A DNA stretch of 64,000 nt from Streptomyces albus subsp. albus (GCF_000725885.1 NZ_JODR01000016.1:1-64000), one strand, 5' to 3'; counted from the first letter of the stretch, positions 7,938-17,292 are shown. The notes: generated by a model not told the origin, from the letters alone. Numbers and translations are program-made.

Positions 7938-8873
7938 TCAACGGCGGCGGCGCTGGACCGCGACCGCGGCAGCCGCGCCGCCCGCCAGTGCGCCGACACC
8001 GGCCGCCGCCGGAATGCCCACCTTGGCCGCTTTCCGTCCCGTGCGGTAGTCGCGCAGCCGCCAGCCCATTTCGCGGGCGTGCGCCCGAAGGCGGCTGTCA
8101 GGATTGATCGCATACGGATAACCGACAAGCGACAGCATCGGAATGTCGTTCGCCGAATCGCTGTACGCAGCGCACCTGTCGAGATCCAGCCCCTCCGCCG
8201 CAGCCAGCGCCCGCACCGCCTCCGCCTTCGCCGGGCCGTGCAGCGGCTCGCCCACCAGCCGCCCGGTGTAGACGCCGCCCACCGACTCGGCGACCGTGCC
8301 CAGCGCCCCGGTCAGCCCCAGACGGCGGGCGATGATCGTGGCCGTCTCCACCGGTGCCGCCGTCACCAGCCACACCTTCTGGCCCGCGTCCAGGTGGGCC
8401 TGTGCCAGGGCGCGGGTGCCCGGCCAGATGCGGCCCGCCATGTACTCGTCGTAGATCTCCTCGCCGATCGCCATGAGCTCCGCGACCCGGTGGCCCTTGA
8501 CGATGGACAGCGCGCTCTCGCGGGCGTCCTGCATGTGGTCGGCGTTCTCGGAGCCCGCCAGCCGGAAGTAGGTCTGCTGCCAGGCGAAGCGGGCCAACTC
8601 GCGCTTGCGGAAGAACTTGCGCTTGTACAGGCCCCGTCCGAAGTGGAAGAGGGCCGCGCCCTGCATCACCGTGTTGTCCAGGTCGAAGAAGGCGGCGGCG
8701 CGCACGTCCCCGACGACGGGGAACTCGGGTTCCTCCGCGCCCGCGCCCTCCTCGCGTTCGGCCGCCAGCTCCAGCTCCTGCTTGCGCGCCGCCTCCGCGG
8801 CGGCTTCGCCGGCGAGCACGCTCCGCGCGGTGGCGGAGCGCTTGCGGGAGGTGAGCCATGCGGGAAGGGCCAT
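7938..8873 (-). CDS. HAD-IB family hydrolase (phosphoserine-phosphatase-like)
   Basis: The 311-residue protein has the haloacid dehalogenase motif [12 protein letters not shown] (nucleophile Asp plus DxT), a helical cap region, motif II in WLVTAAP, and a later [11 protein letters not shown] motif IV. HAD-IB enzymes cleave phosphomonoesters such as phosphoserine or lysophosphatidate. The ATG at 8873 ([12 protein letters not shown]) begins the conserved part; the frame stays open to about 9173, but that stretch is the reverse of the divergent glutaredoxin gene. The C-terminus is a short Gly/Ala hydrophobic stretch ending in RRRR, possibly a membrane tail. The 54-base gap to the divergent gene must hold both promoters. 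Confidence 0.87.
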   Translation of the reverse strand: MALPAWLTSRKRSATARSVLAGEAAAEAARKQELELAAEREEGAGAEEPEFPVVGDVRAAAFFDLDNTVMQGAALFHFGRGLYKRKFFRKRELARFAWQQTYFRLAGSENADHMQDARESALSIVKGHRVAELMAIGEEIYDEYMAGRIWPGTRALAQAHLDAGQKVWLVTAAPVETATIIARRLGLTGALGTVAESVGGVYTGRLVGEPLHGPAKAEAVRALAAAEGLDLDRCAAYSDSANDIPMLSLVGYPYAINPDSRLRAHAREMGWRLRDYRTGRKAAKVGIPAAAGVGALAGGAAAAVAVQRRRR

Positions 8874-8927
8874 GCCGCGAGCATAGCCAGTTTGTTCGGT
8901 GGGTCCCTTACGTGCGGAGAATGGGGC

Positions 8928-9164
8928 ATGAAGACTGTGACCCTCATCGGGAAGCCCGGGTGTCATCTGTGCGACGTGGCACGGGACGTGATCGTGCGCG
9001 TGTGCGACGAAGTGGGCGCCGCCTGGGAGGAGAAGGACATCAACCAGGACCAGGAGCTGTACCGCAAGTACTGGGAGCAGATCCCGGTGGTCCTCGTCGA
9101 CGGTGAGCAGCACGACTTCTGGCGGGTGGATCCGGACAGGCTGCGCGGGGCGCTCACCGCCTGA
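8928..9164 (+). CDS. Glutaredoxin-like (DUF836-type) small redox protein
   Basis: This 78-residue thioredoxin-fold protein begins [20 protein letters not shown] with the redox pair CHLC near the N-terminus, followed by [17 protein letters not shown], which contains the cis-proline region. Proteins of this type reduce disulfides or glutathione/mycothiol mixed disulfides in the cytoplasm. It lies just upstream of the redox sensor gene rex in the same direction, but a hairpin at 9180-9205 and about 430 bases separate them, so it is probably a separate unit. Its partner is unknown. Confidence 0.85.
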   Translation: MKTVTLIGKPGCHLCDVARDVIVRVCDEVGAAWEEKDINQDQELYRKYWEQIPVVLVDGEQHDFWRVDPDRLRGALTA

Positions 9165-9179
9165 GACCGGCACCGTCCC

Positions 9180-9205
9180 GACGGCCCGGCCGGGCGCGGG
9201 CCGTC
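9180..9205 (+). terminator. Hairpin after the glutaredoxin-like gene
   Basis: A 9-bp stem (GACGGCCCG at 9180-9188 pairing with 9197-9205) begins 16 bases after the stop codon. There is no T tract, as is common for Streptomyces terminators. Confidence 0.5.
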
Positions 9206-9598
9206 TCCCCCGCTCCCCGTCCGCGAACGGCTGTGCGGGCCGTGTCCCGGTCGTGAACGGCCGTCCCCGCGCCGCGCCCGGCCGCCCGTCCGGTGTCCCG
9301 AATGTCCTCGGTGTCCGCTCGGAGCATGCCTCAGGCGTGGTTGTCGAGCGGGAATGTGGTCAAGGTTCGAGTTGGTTTCGATTAATATCGAGGGCGTTTT
9401 GCCGTCCGCGGGCGTATACGTGAGGAGTGTGGCCGCGTGTCCCCGTTGGTACCTGTGGCGCCGGTCACGTTGGCCGGACAAAGCGGACACTATCTTTGTG
9501 CACACGTTCACAAAGGCATAGCCTGGGCGCGACGGAGCGGTCCGGGAGGGTGCCTCACGTTCGACCGCTCATCGCTTCGCGCAACCGGCAGGAGCACC
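9206..9598 (+). promoter_or_regulatory. Upstream region of the rex-hem operon
   Basis: No gene is seen here. An AT-rich island around 9365-9392 includes a TAATAT hexamer inside an imperfect inverted repeat (TCGAT/ATCGA) and could be a -10 element. Downstream, a TTGGCC (9470-9475) and TATCTT (9491-9496) pair with 15-base spacing abuts the Rex operator and is the better candidate for the Rex-controlled promoter. Promoter assignments are by eye only. Confidence 0.4.
9496..9513. promoter_or_regulatory. Rex operator (ROP)
   Basis: TTGTGCACACGTTCACAA matches the Rex operator consensus TTGTGAA-N4-TTCACAA in both outer arms, and the flanking bases extend the symmetry to TTTGTG...CACAAA. It lies about 85 bases upstream of the rex start and just after a candidate -10 hexamer. 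By established knowledge, Rex binds here at low NADH/NAD+ and represses; NADH releases it. It should autoregulate rex and control the coupled hem genes. Confidence 0.93.
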
Positions 9599-10390
9599 GT
9601 GGCAACTGGCCGAAACCACCGTCCGGCGACGAGTCGGAGCCGAGGAATCCCCGAGGCGACCGTCGCCCGTCTTCCGCTGTATCTGCGGGCACTGACCGCG
9701 CTCTCCGAGCGCTCGGTGCCGACAGTCTCCTCGGAGGAACTGGCCTCGGCCGCCGGGGTCAATTCGGCCAAGCTCCGCAAGGACTTCTCCTACCTCGGCA
9801 GTTACGGCACCCGCGGGGTCGGCTACGACGTCGAGTACCTCGTCTACCAGATCTCCCGCGAACTCGGGCTCACCCAGGACTGGCCCGTCGTCATCGTCGG
9901 TATCGGCAACCTCGGCGCCGCCCTCGCGAACTACGGCGGCTTCGCCTCCCGCGGCTTCCGCGTCGCCGCGCTGATCGACGCCGACCCGCAGCTCGCCGGG
10001 AAGCCCGTCGCCGGCATCCCCGTCCAGCACACCGACGAACTGGAGAAGATCGTCGCGGAGAACGGCGTCTCGATCGGGGTTATCGCCACCCCCGCGGGCG
10101 CCGCCCAGCAGGTGTGCGACCGGCTCGTCGCCGCCGGGATCACCTCCATCCTCAACTTCGCACCGACCGTGCTGTCCGTCCCCGAAGGGGTGGACGTGCG
10201 CAAGGTGGACCTCTCCATAGAGCTCCAGATCCTCGCCTTCCACGAGCAGCGCAAGGCGGGGGAGGAGCCGGCCACGGCACCCGCCGAGGTGGACACGGCG
10301 CCGCCCGCGGCACCGCCCGCCGTCGCCGTCACCAAGCGGCCTCCCGAGTCCGGACCTGACGGGGATCTGCCCGCCGTGATGCCGGCATGA
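9599..10390 (+). CDS. rex: Redox-sensing transcriptional repressor Rex
   Basis: The 263-residue protein has an N-terminal winged helix (about residues 5-85, containing GVNSAKLRKDFSYLGSYGTRGVGYDV) and a Rossmann NAD(H) domain with VVIVGIGNLGAALANYGGF, followed by a low-complexity tail. It senses the NADH/NAD+ ratio and represses respiratory genes. The GTG at 9599 follows GGAG and gives the known N-terminus MATGRNHRPAT. A perfect Rex operator lies upstream. The stop codon overlaps hemA in an ATGA junction, so rex and hemACDB form one transcript and haem synthesis is tied to the redox state. Confidence 0.97.
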   Translation: MATGRNHRPATSRSRGIPEATVARLPLYLRALTALSERSVPTVSSEELASAAGVNSAKLRKDFSYLGSYGTRGVGYDVEYLVYQISRELGLTQDWPVVIVGIGNLGAALANYGGFASRGFRVAALIDADPQLAGKPVAGIPVQHTDELEKIVAENGVSIGVIATPAGAAQQVCDRLVAAGITSILNFAPTVLSVPEGVDVRKVDLSIELQILAFHEQRKAGEEPATAPAEVDTAPPAAPPAVAVTKRPPESGPDGDLPAVMPA

Positions 10391-11721
10391 GCCTGCTCGT
10401 CGTCGGCCTGAGCCACCGCAGCGCGCCGGTCAGCGTGCTGGAACGTGCCGCCTTGCCGCCCGGTACCCGGGGAAAGCTGCTGCAGGACGCCGTGGGCGCC
10501 GAGCCCGCCGCCGAGGCCGCCGTGCTCTCGACCTGCAACCGCATCGAACTGTATGCGGACGTCGACAAGTTCCACGCGGGCGTCGCCGAGCTGTCCACCC
10601 TGCTGGCACAGCACAGCGGCGTCACCCTGGACGAGCTGACCCCCTACCTGTACGTGCACTACGAGGACCGCGCCGTCCACCACCTGTTCTCGGTGGCGTG
10701 CGGACTGGACTCGATGGTCGTCGGCGAGGGGCAGATCCTCGGGCAGATCAAGGACGCGCTGGCCGTCGCCCAGGAGCAGCACACCGCCGGGCGCCTGCTG
10801 AACGACCTGTTCCAGCAGGCCCTGCGGGTCGGCAAGCGGGCCCACTCGGAGACCGGCATCGACAAGGCCGGGCAGTCGCTGGTGACCTTCGGGCTGGAAC
10901 AGCTCGCCGGGGACCGGCCCGTCGAGGAGTGGGTGCGCGGACGCCGCGCCCTGGTGATCGGTGCCGGTTCCATGTCCTCGCTGGCCGCGGTGACGCTGTC
11001 CCGCGCCGGTGTGGGCGAACTGGTGATCGTCAACCGGACGCTGGAGAGGGCCGAGCGGCTCGCCGAGAGCCTCGGTGCGACGGCGCAGCCCATGGACACG
11101 GTGAGCTCCGCGCTGGGGAGCGCGGACATCGTGGTCTCCTGCACCGGTGCGACGGGGCTCGTGCTGACCGCCGCCGACATCGAGGCGGCCGTCGCCGGCC
11201 GCCGGGCGGACGCCGCGGCGGGCACCGCCAGCCCGGCCCTGTCCCTCCTCGACCTGGCCATGCCCCGCGACGTCGACGCCGCCGTGCACCGCCTGGCCGG
11301 GGTGCGGCTGGTGGACATCGAATCGCTCGCCGACGCCGAGGCCGACGCGCCCATGGCCGGTGACGTGGAGGCCGTCCGCGGCATCGTCACCGAGGAGGTC
11401 GCCGCGTTCGGCGCGGCGCAGCGGGCCGCGACCATCACACCGACCGTGGTGGCGCTGCGCACCATGGCCGCCGACGTCGTCTCCAGTGAACTGGCCCGCC
11501 TGGAGGGCAGGCTGCACGGAATGGACGACAAACTGCGCGCGGAGGTCACGCAGACCGTGCGCCGTGTCGTCGACAAGCTGCTGCACGCGCCCACGGTGCG
11601 GGTGAAGCAGCTCGCGGGCGAGCCCGGCGGTGCCGGGTACGCCGACGCGCTGCGTGAACTCTTCGACCTCGACCCGCAGGCGGTCGCCGCTGTCAGCAAT
11701 CCCGAACAGGAGCGGCAATGA
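10387..11721 (+). CDS. hemA: Glutamyl-tRNA reductase
   Basis: This enzyme reduces glutamyl-tRNA to glutamate-1-semialdehyde with NADPH, the first step of C5-pathway tetrapyrrole synthesis. The N-terminal catalytic domain contains VVGLSHRSAPV and the nucleophile Cys in LSTCNRIELYA. GEGQILGQIKDA precedes the NADPH-binding domain (ALVIGAGSMSSLAAVTL), and a C-terminal dimerization helix follows. The length (444 residues) is typical. The product feeds HemL, encoded about 17 kb away in this window. The start overlaps rex and the end overlaps hemC by four bases each. Confidence 0.97.
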   Translation: MSLLVVGLSHRSAPVSVLERAALPPGTRGKLLQDAVGAEPAAEAAVLSTCNRIELYADVDKFHAGVAELSTLLAQHSGVTLDELTPYLYVHYEDRAVHHLFSVACGLDSMVVGEGQILGQIKDALAVAQEQHTAGRLLNDLFQQALRVGKRAHSETGIDKAGQSLVTFGLEQLAGDRPVEEWVRGRRALVIGAGSMSSLAAVTLSRAGVGELVIVNRTLERAERLAESLGATAQPMDTVSSALGSADIVVSCTGATGLVLTAADIEAAVAGRRADAAAGTASPALSLLDLAMPRDVDAAVHRLAGVRLVDIESLADAEADAPMAGDVEAVRGIVTEEVAAFGAAQRAATITPTVVALRTMAADVVSSELARLEGRLHGMDDKLRAEVTQTVRRVVDKLLHAPTVRVKQLAGEPGGAGYADALRELFDLDPQAVAAVSNPEQERQ

Positions 11722-12719
11722 AGTCCGACGCCACAGCCACCACCCCACTTCGGCTGGGCACACGCCGCAGCAAACTCGCGATGGCGCAGTCCGGGCTGGT
11801 CGCCGAGGAAGTCCGCAGGGTGACCGGCCGGCCCGTCGAGCTGGTGGAGATCACCACCTACGGGGACATCAGCAGGGAGCACCTGGCGCAGATCGGCGGC
11901 ACCGGTGTGTTCGTCAACGCGCTGCGCGACTCCCTGGCGAGCGGCGAGATCGACTTCGCCGTGCACTCGCTCAAGGACCTGCCGACCACCCAGCCGGAGG
12001 GCTTCACGCTGGCGGCCGTGCCCGCGCGGGCCGACGCCAGGGATGTGCTGGTCGGCCGGGACGGGCTGGGCTTCACCGAGCTGGTCCGTGCCGCCGCGCC
12101 GGGCAAGGCCCGCATCGGCACCGGTTCGCCGCGCCGGATGGCGCAGCTGCACGCCTGGGCACGGTCGCTCGGGCTGGAGATCGAGACCGTACCGATCCGG
12201 GGGAATATCGACACCCGGATCGGGTACGTGCGCTCCGGTGAGCTCGACGCCGTCGTGCTCGCCGCCGCCGGGCTCCACCGGATCGGCCGCCTCGAGGCGG
12301 AGGCCACCGAGCTGATCAGCCCGGACCAGGTACTTCCCGCCCCCGGACAGGGGGCACTGGCTGTCGAGTGCGCGGCGTCGAACGCGCACCTGGCCGCACA
12401 GCTCGCGGAGCTGGACGACCTGCACACGCGGGCCGCCGTCACCGCTGAGCGAACCCTGCTCGCCGCCTTGGAGGCCGGCTGCAGCGCACCTGTGGGCGCG
12501 CTTGCCGACCTGCTTGTCGAGGGGCAGGTTGTCACCGAAATGCGCCTGCGCGGCGTCGTCGGCACCACCGACGGGCGCACGCTGGTGCAGTTGTCCACCA
12601 CCGGTCCCGTACCGGCGTCCGACGGCGACATGACGGCCTTTGCCCGCATGGGTCAGGAACTCGCCGACGAGATGCTCGCCAAGGGTGCGGCCGGTCTGAT
12701 GGGGGAGCGAGCACTTTGA
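11718..12719 (+). CDS. hemC: Hydroxymethylbilane synthase (porphobilinogen deaminase)
   Basis: The 333-residue enzyme joins four porphobilinogen molecules to hydroxymethylbilane on a covalently bound dipyrromethane cofactor. Recognisable blocks are LRLGTRRSKLAMAQSG, FAVHSLKDLPT, GTGSPRRMAQL with the substrate-binding arginines, and EAGCSAPVGA, whose Cys anchors the cofactor. The ATG overlaps the hemA stop in an ATGA and the stop overlaps the TTG start of hemD. It is the third gene of the rex-hemACDB operon. Confidence 0.97.
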   Translation: MKSDATATTPLRLGTRRSKLAMAQSGLVAEEVRRVTGRPVELVEITTYGDISREHLAQIGGTGVFVNALRDSLASGEIDFAVHSLKDLPTTQPEGFTLAAVPARADARDVLVGRDGLGFTELVRAAAPGKARIGTGSPRRMAQLHAWARSLGLEIETVPIRGNIDTRIGYVRSGELDAVVLAAAGLHRIGRLEAEATELISPDQVLPAPGQGALAVECAASNAHLAAQLAELDDLHTRAAVTAERTLLAALEAGCSAPVGALADLLVEGQVVTEMRLRGVVGTTDGRTLVQLSTTGPVPASDGDMTAFARMGQELADEMLAKGAAGLMGERAL

Positions 12720-14425
12720 GCCCCACCGCCGCCGACAAGTCGAGCACCGCACACAACACGACGGCAGCAGTCGTGAACAGACAGCACCTGCACGGTGCAC
12801 AGGGACACGTGACCTTCCTGGGTGCCGGGCCGGGAGACCCGGGGCTGCTGACGTTGCGCGCCGTCGAGGCGCTGGGGCAGGCCGACGTTCTGGTCGCCGA
12901 CCCCCGCGTGCACGAGGTCGTGCGCGCGCACACCCGCCCGGGCGTGGACACACCGCTCCAGCCGGTGGCTGACGGCGCGTCAACTACCTCCGCTCCGGCG
13001 GGCGATGCAGCCCTCGACCCCGGCGAGTCTGCCATAGCCGCCGCACGCGCCGGCAAGCGGGTCGTGCGTGCCGTCGCGGGCGACCCGGGCCTGGACTCGG
13101 ACGCGGCCCGGGAGATGTTGGCGCTGGCCGCCGCGGGCATCCCCTTCGAGGTCGTACCGGGTATCGCCGCGGCCGTGGGCGTGCCGGCCTACGCCGGGGT
13201 GCCGCTGCGGGACGGGCAGGGCACCGACGTGCGGTTCGTGGACGCGGCCACGGCCGACGACCGCTGCTGGACCGAACTGGGCGTCTCCGATGCGACCGTC
13301 GTCGTCTCCACCACGCTGGAGACGGTGGGCGCCACGGCCGGTGAACTGGTGGCCGCGGGCCGCAAGCCGGACACCCCGATGACGGTGACGCTGGCCGGCA
13401 CCACGACCCGGCAGCGCACCTTCACCTCCACGCTCGGCGGGATCGCGCAGACCCTCAAGCAGGCCAAGGTGCTGCCCTCGCCCGATGGCGGGCAGTCCGT
13501 CATAGCCGTGGTCGGCGAGCGCAGCGCCGCCGCCCAGCGCGATCAGCTCGCCTGGTTCGAGTCCAAGCCGCTGTTCGGCTGGCAGGTCCTGGTGCCGCGC
13601 ACCAAGGAACAGGCCGCCTCCCTCTCCGACCAGCTCCGCTCCTACGGTGCCGTGCCGGCCGAGGTGCCGACCATCGCCGTGGAGCCGCCGCGCACCCCGC
13701 AGCAGATGGAACGTGCGGTCAAGGGCCTGGTCACGGGCCGCTACGAGTGGATCGCCTTCACCTCCGTCAACGCCGTCAAGGCGGTGCGGGAGAAGTTCGA
13801 GGAGTACGGGCTGGACGCCCGCGCGTTCGCCGGGATCAAGGTCGCGGCGGTGGGCGAGCAGACGGCCAAGTCGCTGATCGAGTTCGGTGTGAAGCCCGAC
13901 CTGGTGCCCAGCGGCGAGCAGTCGGCCGCCGGGCTGCTGGAGGACTGGCCGCCCTACGACCCGGTCTTCGACCCGATCGACCGGGTGTTCCTGCCGCGCG
14001 CCGACATCGCCACCGAGACGCTGGTGGCCGGCTTGATCGAGCTGGGCTGGGAGGTGGACGACGTGACGGCGTACCGCACGGTGCGCGCCTCGCCGCCGCC
14101 CGCCGAGACCCGGGAGGCCATCAAGGGCGGTGGGTTCGACGCGGTGCTGTTCACCTCGTCGTCCACCGTGCGGAATCTGGTCGGCATCGCGGGCAAGCCG
14201 CACAACGTCACCGTCATCGCCTGTATCGGCCCGGCCACCGCCAAGACGGCCGAGGAGCACGGGCTGCGGGTGGACGTGATGGCGCCCGAGCCGTCCGTGC
14301 ACAAGCTGGCCGAGGCGCTGGCCGACTTCGGCGCCCAGCGCCGGGCAGCCGCCGTCGAGGCCGGTGAACCGGTGAAGCGGCCGAGCGAGAAGCGCCCGGC
14401 CAGGAGGAGGGCACGCACATCATGA
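12716..14425 (+). CDS. hemD: Uroporphyrinogen-III synthase fused to an N-terminal methyltransferase-like (SUMT/CobA) domain
   Basis: The 569-residue protein begins at TTG overlapping the hemC stop. Residues about 30-270 resemble uroporphyrinogen-III C-methyltransferase (VTFLGAGPGDPGLLTLRAVE, then PFEVVPGIAAAVGVPAYAGV), while about 285-545 are the HemD synthase that closes hydroxymethylbilane with D-ring inversion (WQVLVPRTKEQAASLSDQL ... WIAFTSVNAVKAV ... FTSSSTVRNL). The methyltransferase half looks degenerate: the usual VVRLKGGDPxxFGRGGEE region reads VVRAVAGDPGLDSDAAREML and the early loop is shortened. HemD activity is therefore well supported, methyltransferase activity doubtful. Confidence 0.93.
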   Translation: MSPTAADKSSTAHNTTAAVVNRQHLHGAQGHVTFLGAGPGDPGLLTLRAVEALGQADVLVADPRVHEVVRAHTRPGVDTPLQPVADGASTTSAPAGDAALDPGESAIAAARAGKRVVRAVAGDPGLDSDAAREMLALAAAGIPFEVVPGIAAAVGVPAYAGVPLRDGQGTDVRFVDAATADDRCWTELGVSDATVVVSTTLETVGATAGELVAAGRKPDTPMTVTLAGTTTRQRTFTSTLGGIAQTLKQAKVLPSPDGGQSVIAVVGERSAAAQRDQLAWFESKPLFGWQVLVPRTKEQAASLSDQLRSYGAVPAEVPTIAVEPPRTPQQMERAVKGLVTGRYEWIAFTSVNAVKAVREKFEEYGLDARAFAGIKVAAVGEQTAKSLIEFGVKPDLVPSGEQSAAGLLEDWPPYDPVFDPIDRVFLPRADIATETLVAGLIELGWEVDDVTAYRTVRASPPPAETREAIKGGGFDAVLFTSSSTVRNLVGIAGKPHNVTVIACIGPATAKTAEEHGLRVDVMAPEPSVHKLAEALADFGAQRRAAAVEAGEPVKRPSEKRPARRRARTS

Positions 14426-15423
14426 GCACGTACGGCAGCTTCCCGGCGGCGCGGCCCCGGCGGCTGCGGACCACGGCGGCCATGCGCCGCCTGGTCGCCG
14501 AGCACCGTACCCGGCCGGCCGATCTGATCCTCCCCGCCTTCGTGCGGGAGGGGATCGACGACCCGGTGCCGGTGGACTCCATGCCCGGCGTCGTCCAGCA
14601 CACCCGGGACACCCTGCGCAAGGCCGCCGTGGAGGCGGTCGAGGCGGGCGTGGGCGGGCTGATGCTCTTCGGCGTGCCCGAGGACGCGAAGAAGGACGCC
14701 CGGGGCACGGCCGGCACCGACCCCGACGGCATCCTCCAGGTGGCGCTGCGGGACGTGCGGGCGGAGGTCGGCGACGAGCTGGTGCTCATGTCGGACCTGT
14801 GCCTGGACGAGTACACCGACCACGGCCACTGCGGGGTGCTGACCGCCGACGGGCGGGTGGACAACGACGTGACCCTGGAGCGGTACGCCGAGATGGCCCG
14901 CGTCCAGGCCGACGCCGGCGCCCATGTGCTGGGCCCCAGCGGCATGATGGACGGCCAGATCGCGCACATCCGCGCCGCGCTGGAGGAGTCCGGGCACCAG
15001 GACGTGGCCGTCTTCGCCTACACCGCGAAGTACACCTCCGCGTTCTACGGGCCGTTCCGCGAGGCGGTCGGCTCCTCCCTCCAGGGGGACCGCAAGACCT
15101 ACCAGCAGGACCCGGCCAACGCCCGCGAGGCGATGCGGGAGCTGTCGCTGGACCTGGCCGAGGGCGCCGACATGGTGATGGTGAAGCCGGGTCTGCCGTA
15201 CCTGGACATCCTGCGGGACTTCGCCGAGCGGGCCGAGGTGCCGGTCGGCGTCTACCAGATCTCCGGCGAGTACGCGATGGTCGAGGCGGCGGCCGAGAAG
15301 GGCTGGATCGACCGTGAGGCGGCCATCCTGGAGACGCTGACCAGCTTCACGCGGGCCGGCGCCAACATGATCCTCACCTACTGGGCGACGGAGGCCGCAC
15401 GGCTGCTGCGCGAGCGCCGCTGA
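14422..15423 (+). CDS. hemB: Delta-aminolevulinic acid dehydratase (porphobilinogen synthase)
   Basis: The 333-residue enzyme condenses two 5-aminolevulinates to porphobilinogen. The two Schiff-base lysines are in AYTAKYTSAFYGPFR and MVMVKPGLPYLDIL. The metal loop reads DLCLDEYTDHGHCG: compared with the zinc type (C-x-C...C) the second Cys is Asp, so the metal site is a mixed Cys/Asp type and metal preference is uncertain. The ATG overlaps the hemD stop in ATGA. It is the last gene of the operon; a perfect 16-bp hairpin follows within 20 bases. Confidence 0.97.
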   Translation: MSTYGSFPAARPRRLRTTAAMRRLVAEHRTRPADLILPAFVREGIDDPVPVDSMPGVVQHTRDTLRKAAVEAVEAGVGGLMLFGVPEDAKKDARGTAGTDPDGILQVALRDVRAEVGDELVLMSDLCLDEYTDHGHCGVLTADGRVDNDVTLERYAEMARVQADAGAHVLGPSGMMDGQIAHIRAALEESGHQDVAVFAYTAKYTSAFYGPFREAVGSSLQGDRKTYQQDPANAREAMRELSLDLAEGADMVMVKPGLPYLDILRDFAERAEVPVGVYQISGEYAMVEAAAEKGWIDREAAILETLTSFTRAGANMILTYWATEAARLLRERR

Positions 15424-15440
15424 GCCCTCTCCCGGCATGT

Positions 15441-15475
15441 GTAAGGGGCGCCCTCCCTGGGAGGGCGCCCCTTAC
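15441..15475. terminator. Bidirectional terminator between hemB and argS
   Basis: GTAAGGGGCGCCCTCC (15441-15456) pairs perfectly with 15460-15475 across a three-base loop. It lies between the convergent ends of hemB and argS. There is no long T tract. Confidence 0.85.
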
Positions 15476-15522
15476 CTGTGTTCCGGAGGGCCCGCAGGAC
15501 CCCGGGGCGGGGCCTGCGGCAC

Positions 15523-17292
15523 CTACAGCCGCTCGGGCGTCCGGATGCCGAGCAGGTCCAGACCCTGGCGGAGGACCTTGGCGGTCATGTCGCACAGGAA
15601 CAGGCGGTTCTCGGACTGCTGCGGGGCCTCGGGGTTGAGGACCAGGCAGTTCTCGAAGAACCGGCTGTAGAGCGTGGCCAGTTCGTACAGGTACGCCGTC
15701 AGCTTGTGCGGCGCGTACTCGTCGGCCGCCGTCACCAGCGTGTCCGCGAAGCCGTCCAGGTGCAGGGCCAGCGCGCGCTCGGCCGGCTCCAGCGCCAGCT
15801 CGGGGTGCGGCACCGGCTTCAGCTCGCCCGCCCGCCGGAAGATCGAGCGCACCCGCGCGTAGGCGTACTGGAGGTAGACGCTGGTGTCGCCCTGGAGGGA
15901 GACCATGCGGTCCAGGTCGAAGACGTAGTCCCGCGTCATCGAGTTGGACAGGTCCGCGTACTTGACCGCGCCGATGCCCACCTGCTGGGCACGCCGCTGG
16001 ATCTCCTCCTCGCCGACCCCTTCGCCGGCCTTCTCGCGGACGACCGCCGCCGCCCGCTCCACGGCCTCGTCCAGCAGGTCCACCAGCCGCACCGTCTCGC
16101 CCTCACGGGTCTTGAACGGCTTGCCGTCCTTGCCCAGTACGGTGCCGAACGGGAGCTGCCTGGCGGCGCCCTCCGGGAGCCAGCCGGCCCGCTGCGCGGT
16201 CTCGAACACCATCCGGAAGTGCAGCGCCTGCCGGGCGTCCACCACGTACAGCAGCGTGTCGGCCTTCAGCTCGCCGATCCGGTTGCGGATGGCGGCCAGG
16301 TCGGTGGCCGCGTAGCCGAAGCCGCCGTTGGACTTCTGGACGATCAGCGGGGTCGGCGTACCGTCCGGGCCCTTGACGTCCTCGAAGAACACGCACAGCG
16401 CGCCCTCCGAGCGGACCGCGACACCGGACTCCTCCAGGTCCTTGACCACCTGCTGGAGATCGTCGTTGTAGGCGCTCTCGCCGACGATGTCCTCGTCGCG
16501 GATCTCGACGTCCAGCTCCTCGTAGACGGCCTGGAAGTACGTCTTCGACTCGTCGACGATCTTGTGCCAGAGGGCGAGCGTCTCCGGGTCGCCGCTCTGC
16601 AGGGCGGGCACCCGGTCGCGGGCGCGGGCCTTGAAGTCCTCGTCGGAGTCGAAGACGGCACGCGACGCCTTGTAGAGCCGGTTGAGCCGGGCCATCGCCG
16701 CCTCGCCCGCGTCCTTGGCGCCCGCCGTGTCCGACTCGTGGTCCAGCTCGTGCGGGTGCTCGATCAGGTACTGGATGAGCATGCCGAAGTTGGTGCCCCA
16801 GTCGCCGATGTGGTGGCGGCGGATCACCTTCTCGCCACGGTGTTCGAGCAGCTGCACGATGGCGTCGCCGATGACGGTCGAGCGCAGGTGCCCGACGTGC
16901 ATCTCCTTGGCGACGTTCGGCTGCGAGTAGTCGATCACCGTGACGCCGGGCTCGTCCTTGTACGGGACGCCCAGCCGCTCGTCCTGCCACCGCGCGGCGA
17001 GGTTCTCCACGATCGCCCCGTCGGCGACCGTGATGTTGAGGAAGCCGGGGCCCGACACCTCGATGCCGGCGATCTCCGGGCTCTCGGGCAGCGCCTCGGT
17101 GACCTTGCCGGCCAGCTCCCGCGGGTTGCCCTTGAGCTGCTTGGCCAGCGCCAGCATGCCGTTGGCCTGGAAGTCCGCCCTGTCGCTACGTCGCAGCAGC
17201 GGGTCGGCGGAGGCGGCCTCCGGCAGAGCAGCCGAGAGGGCGTCCGAGACGCGCTGGCGGACCGTGGCGGCAAGAGAGGGGACCGTAGCCAT
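15523..17292 (-). CDS. argS: Arginyl-tRNA synthetase
   Basis: This 589-residue class I synthetase attaches arginine to tRNA-Arg. It has the N-terminal Add-1 domain ([16 protein letters not shown]...), the HIGH-like motif [12 protein letters not shown] within [15 protein letters not shown], and, in place of KMSKS, the usual ArgRS sequence around [17 protein letters not shown], then a C-terminal anticodon-binding DALR domain (YEFAT-like [15 protein letters not shown]). The ATG at 17292 encodes [11 protein letters not shown]. The gene is divergent from lysS with about 130 bases between, which must hold both promoters. Confidence 0.97.
   Translation of the reverse strand: MATVPSLAATVRQRVSDALSAALPEAASADPLLRRSDRADFQANGMLALAKQLKGNPRELAGKVTEALPESPEIAGIEVSGPGFLNITVADGAIVENLAARWQDERLGVPYKDEPGVTVIDYSQPNVAKEMHVGHLRSTVIGDAIVQLLEHRGEKVIRRHHIGDWGTNFGMLIQYLIEHPHELDHESDTAGAKDAGEAAMARLNRLYKASRAVFDSDEDFKARARDRVPALQSGDPETLALWHKIVDESKTYFQAVYEELDVEIRDEDIVGESAYNDDLQQVVKDLEESGVAVRSEGALCVFFEDVKGPDGTPTPLIVQKSNGGFGYAATDLAAIRNRIGELKADTLLYVVDARQALHFRMVFETAQRAGWLPEGAARQLPFGTVLGKDGKPFKTREGETVRLVDLLDEAVERAAAVVREKAGEGVGEEEIQRRAQQVGIGAVKYADLSNSMTRDYVFDLDRMVSLQGDTSVYLQYAYARVRSIFRRAGELKPVPHPELALEPAERALALHLDGFADTLVTAADEYAPHKLTAYLYELATLYSRFFENCLVLNPEAPQQSENRLFLCDMTAKVLRQGLDLLGIRTPERL

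Noticed and set aside
8874..9173. Upstream extension of the HAD phosphatase frame on the minus strand
   Set aside because: It is the exact reverse of the glutaredoxin-like gene, and the protein is normal in length when started at 8873.
9365..9392. TAATAT and surrounding inverted repeat as the main rex promoter
   Set aside because: No convincing -35 at normal distance, and it lies more than 100 bases upstream of the Rex operator; kept only as a possible secondary promoter.
9931..11763. Very long minus-strand open frame opposite rex and hemA
   Set aside because: Mirror frame produced by GC-rich third positions of the real genes; His/Gly/Arg-rich peptide with no domain.
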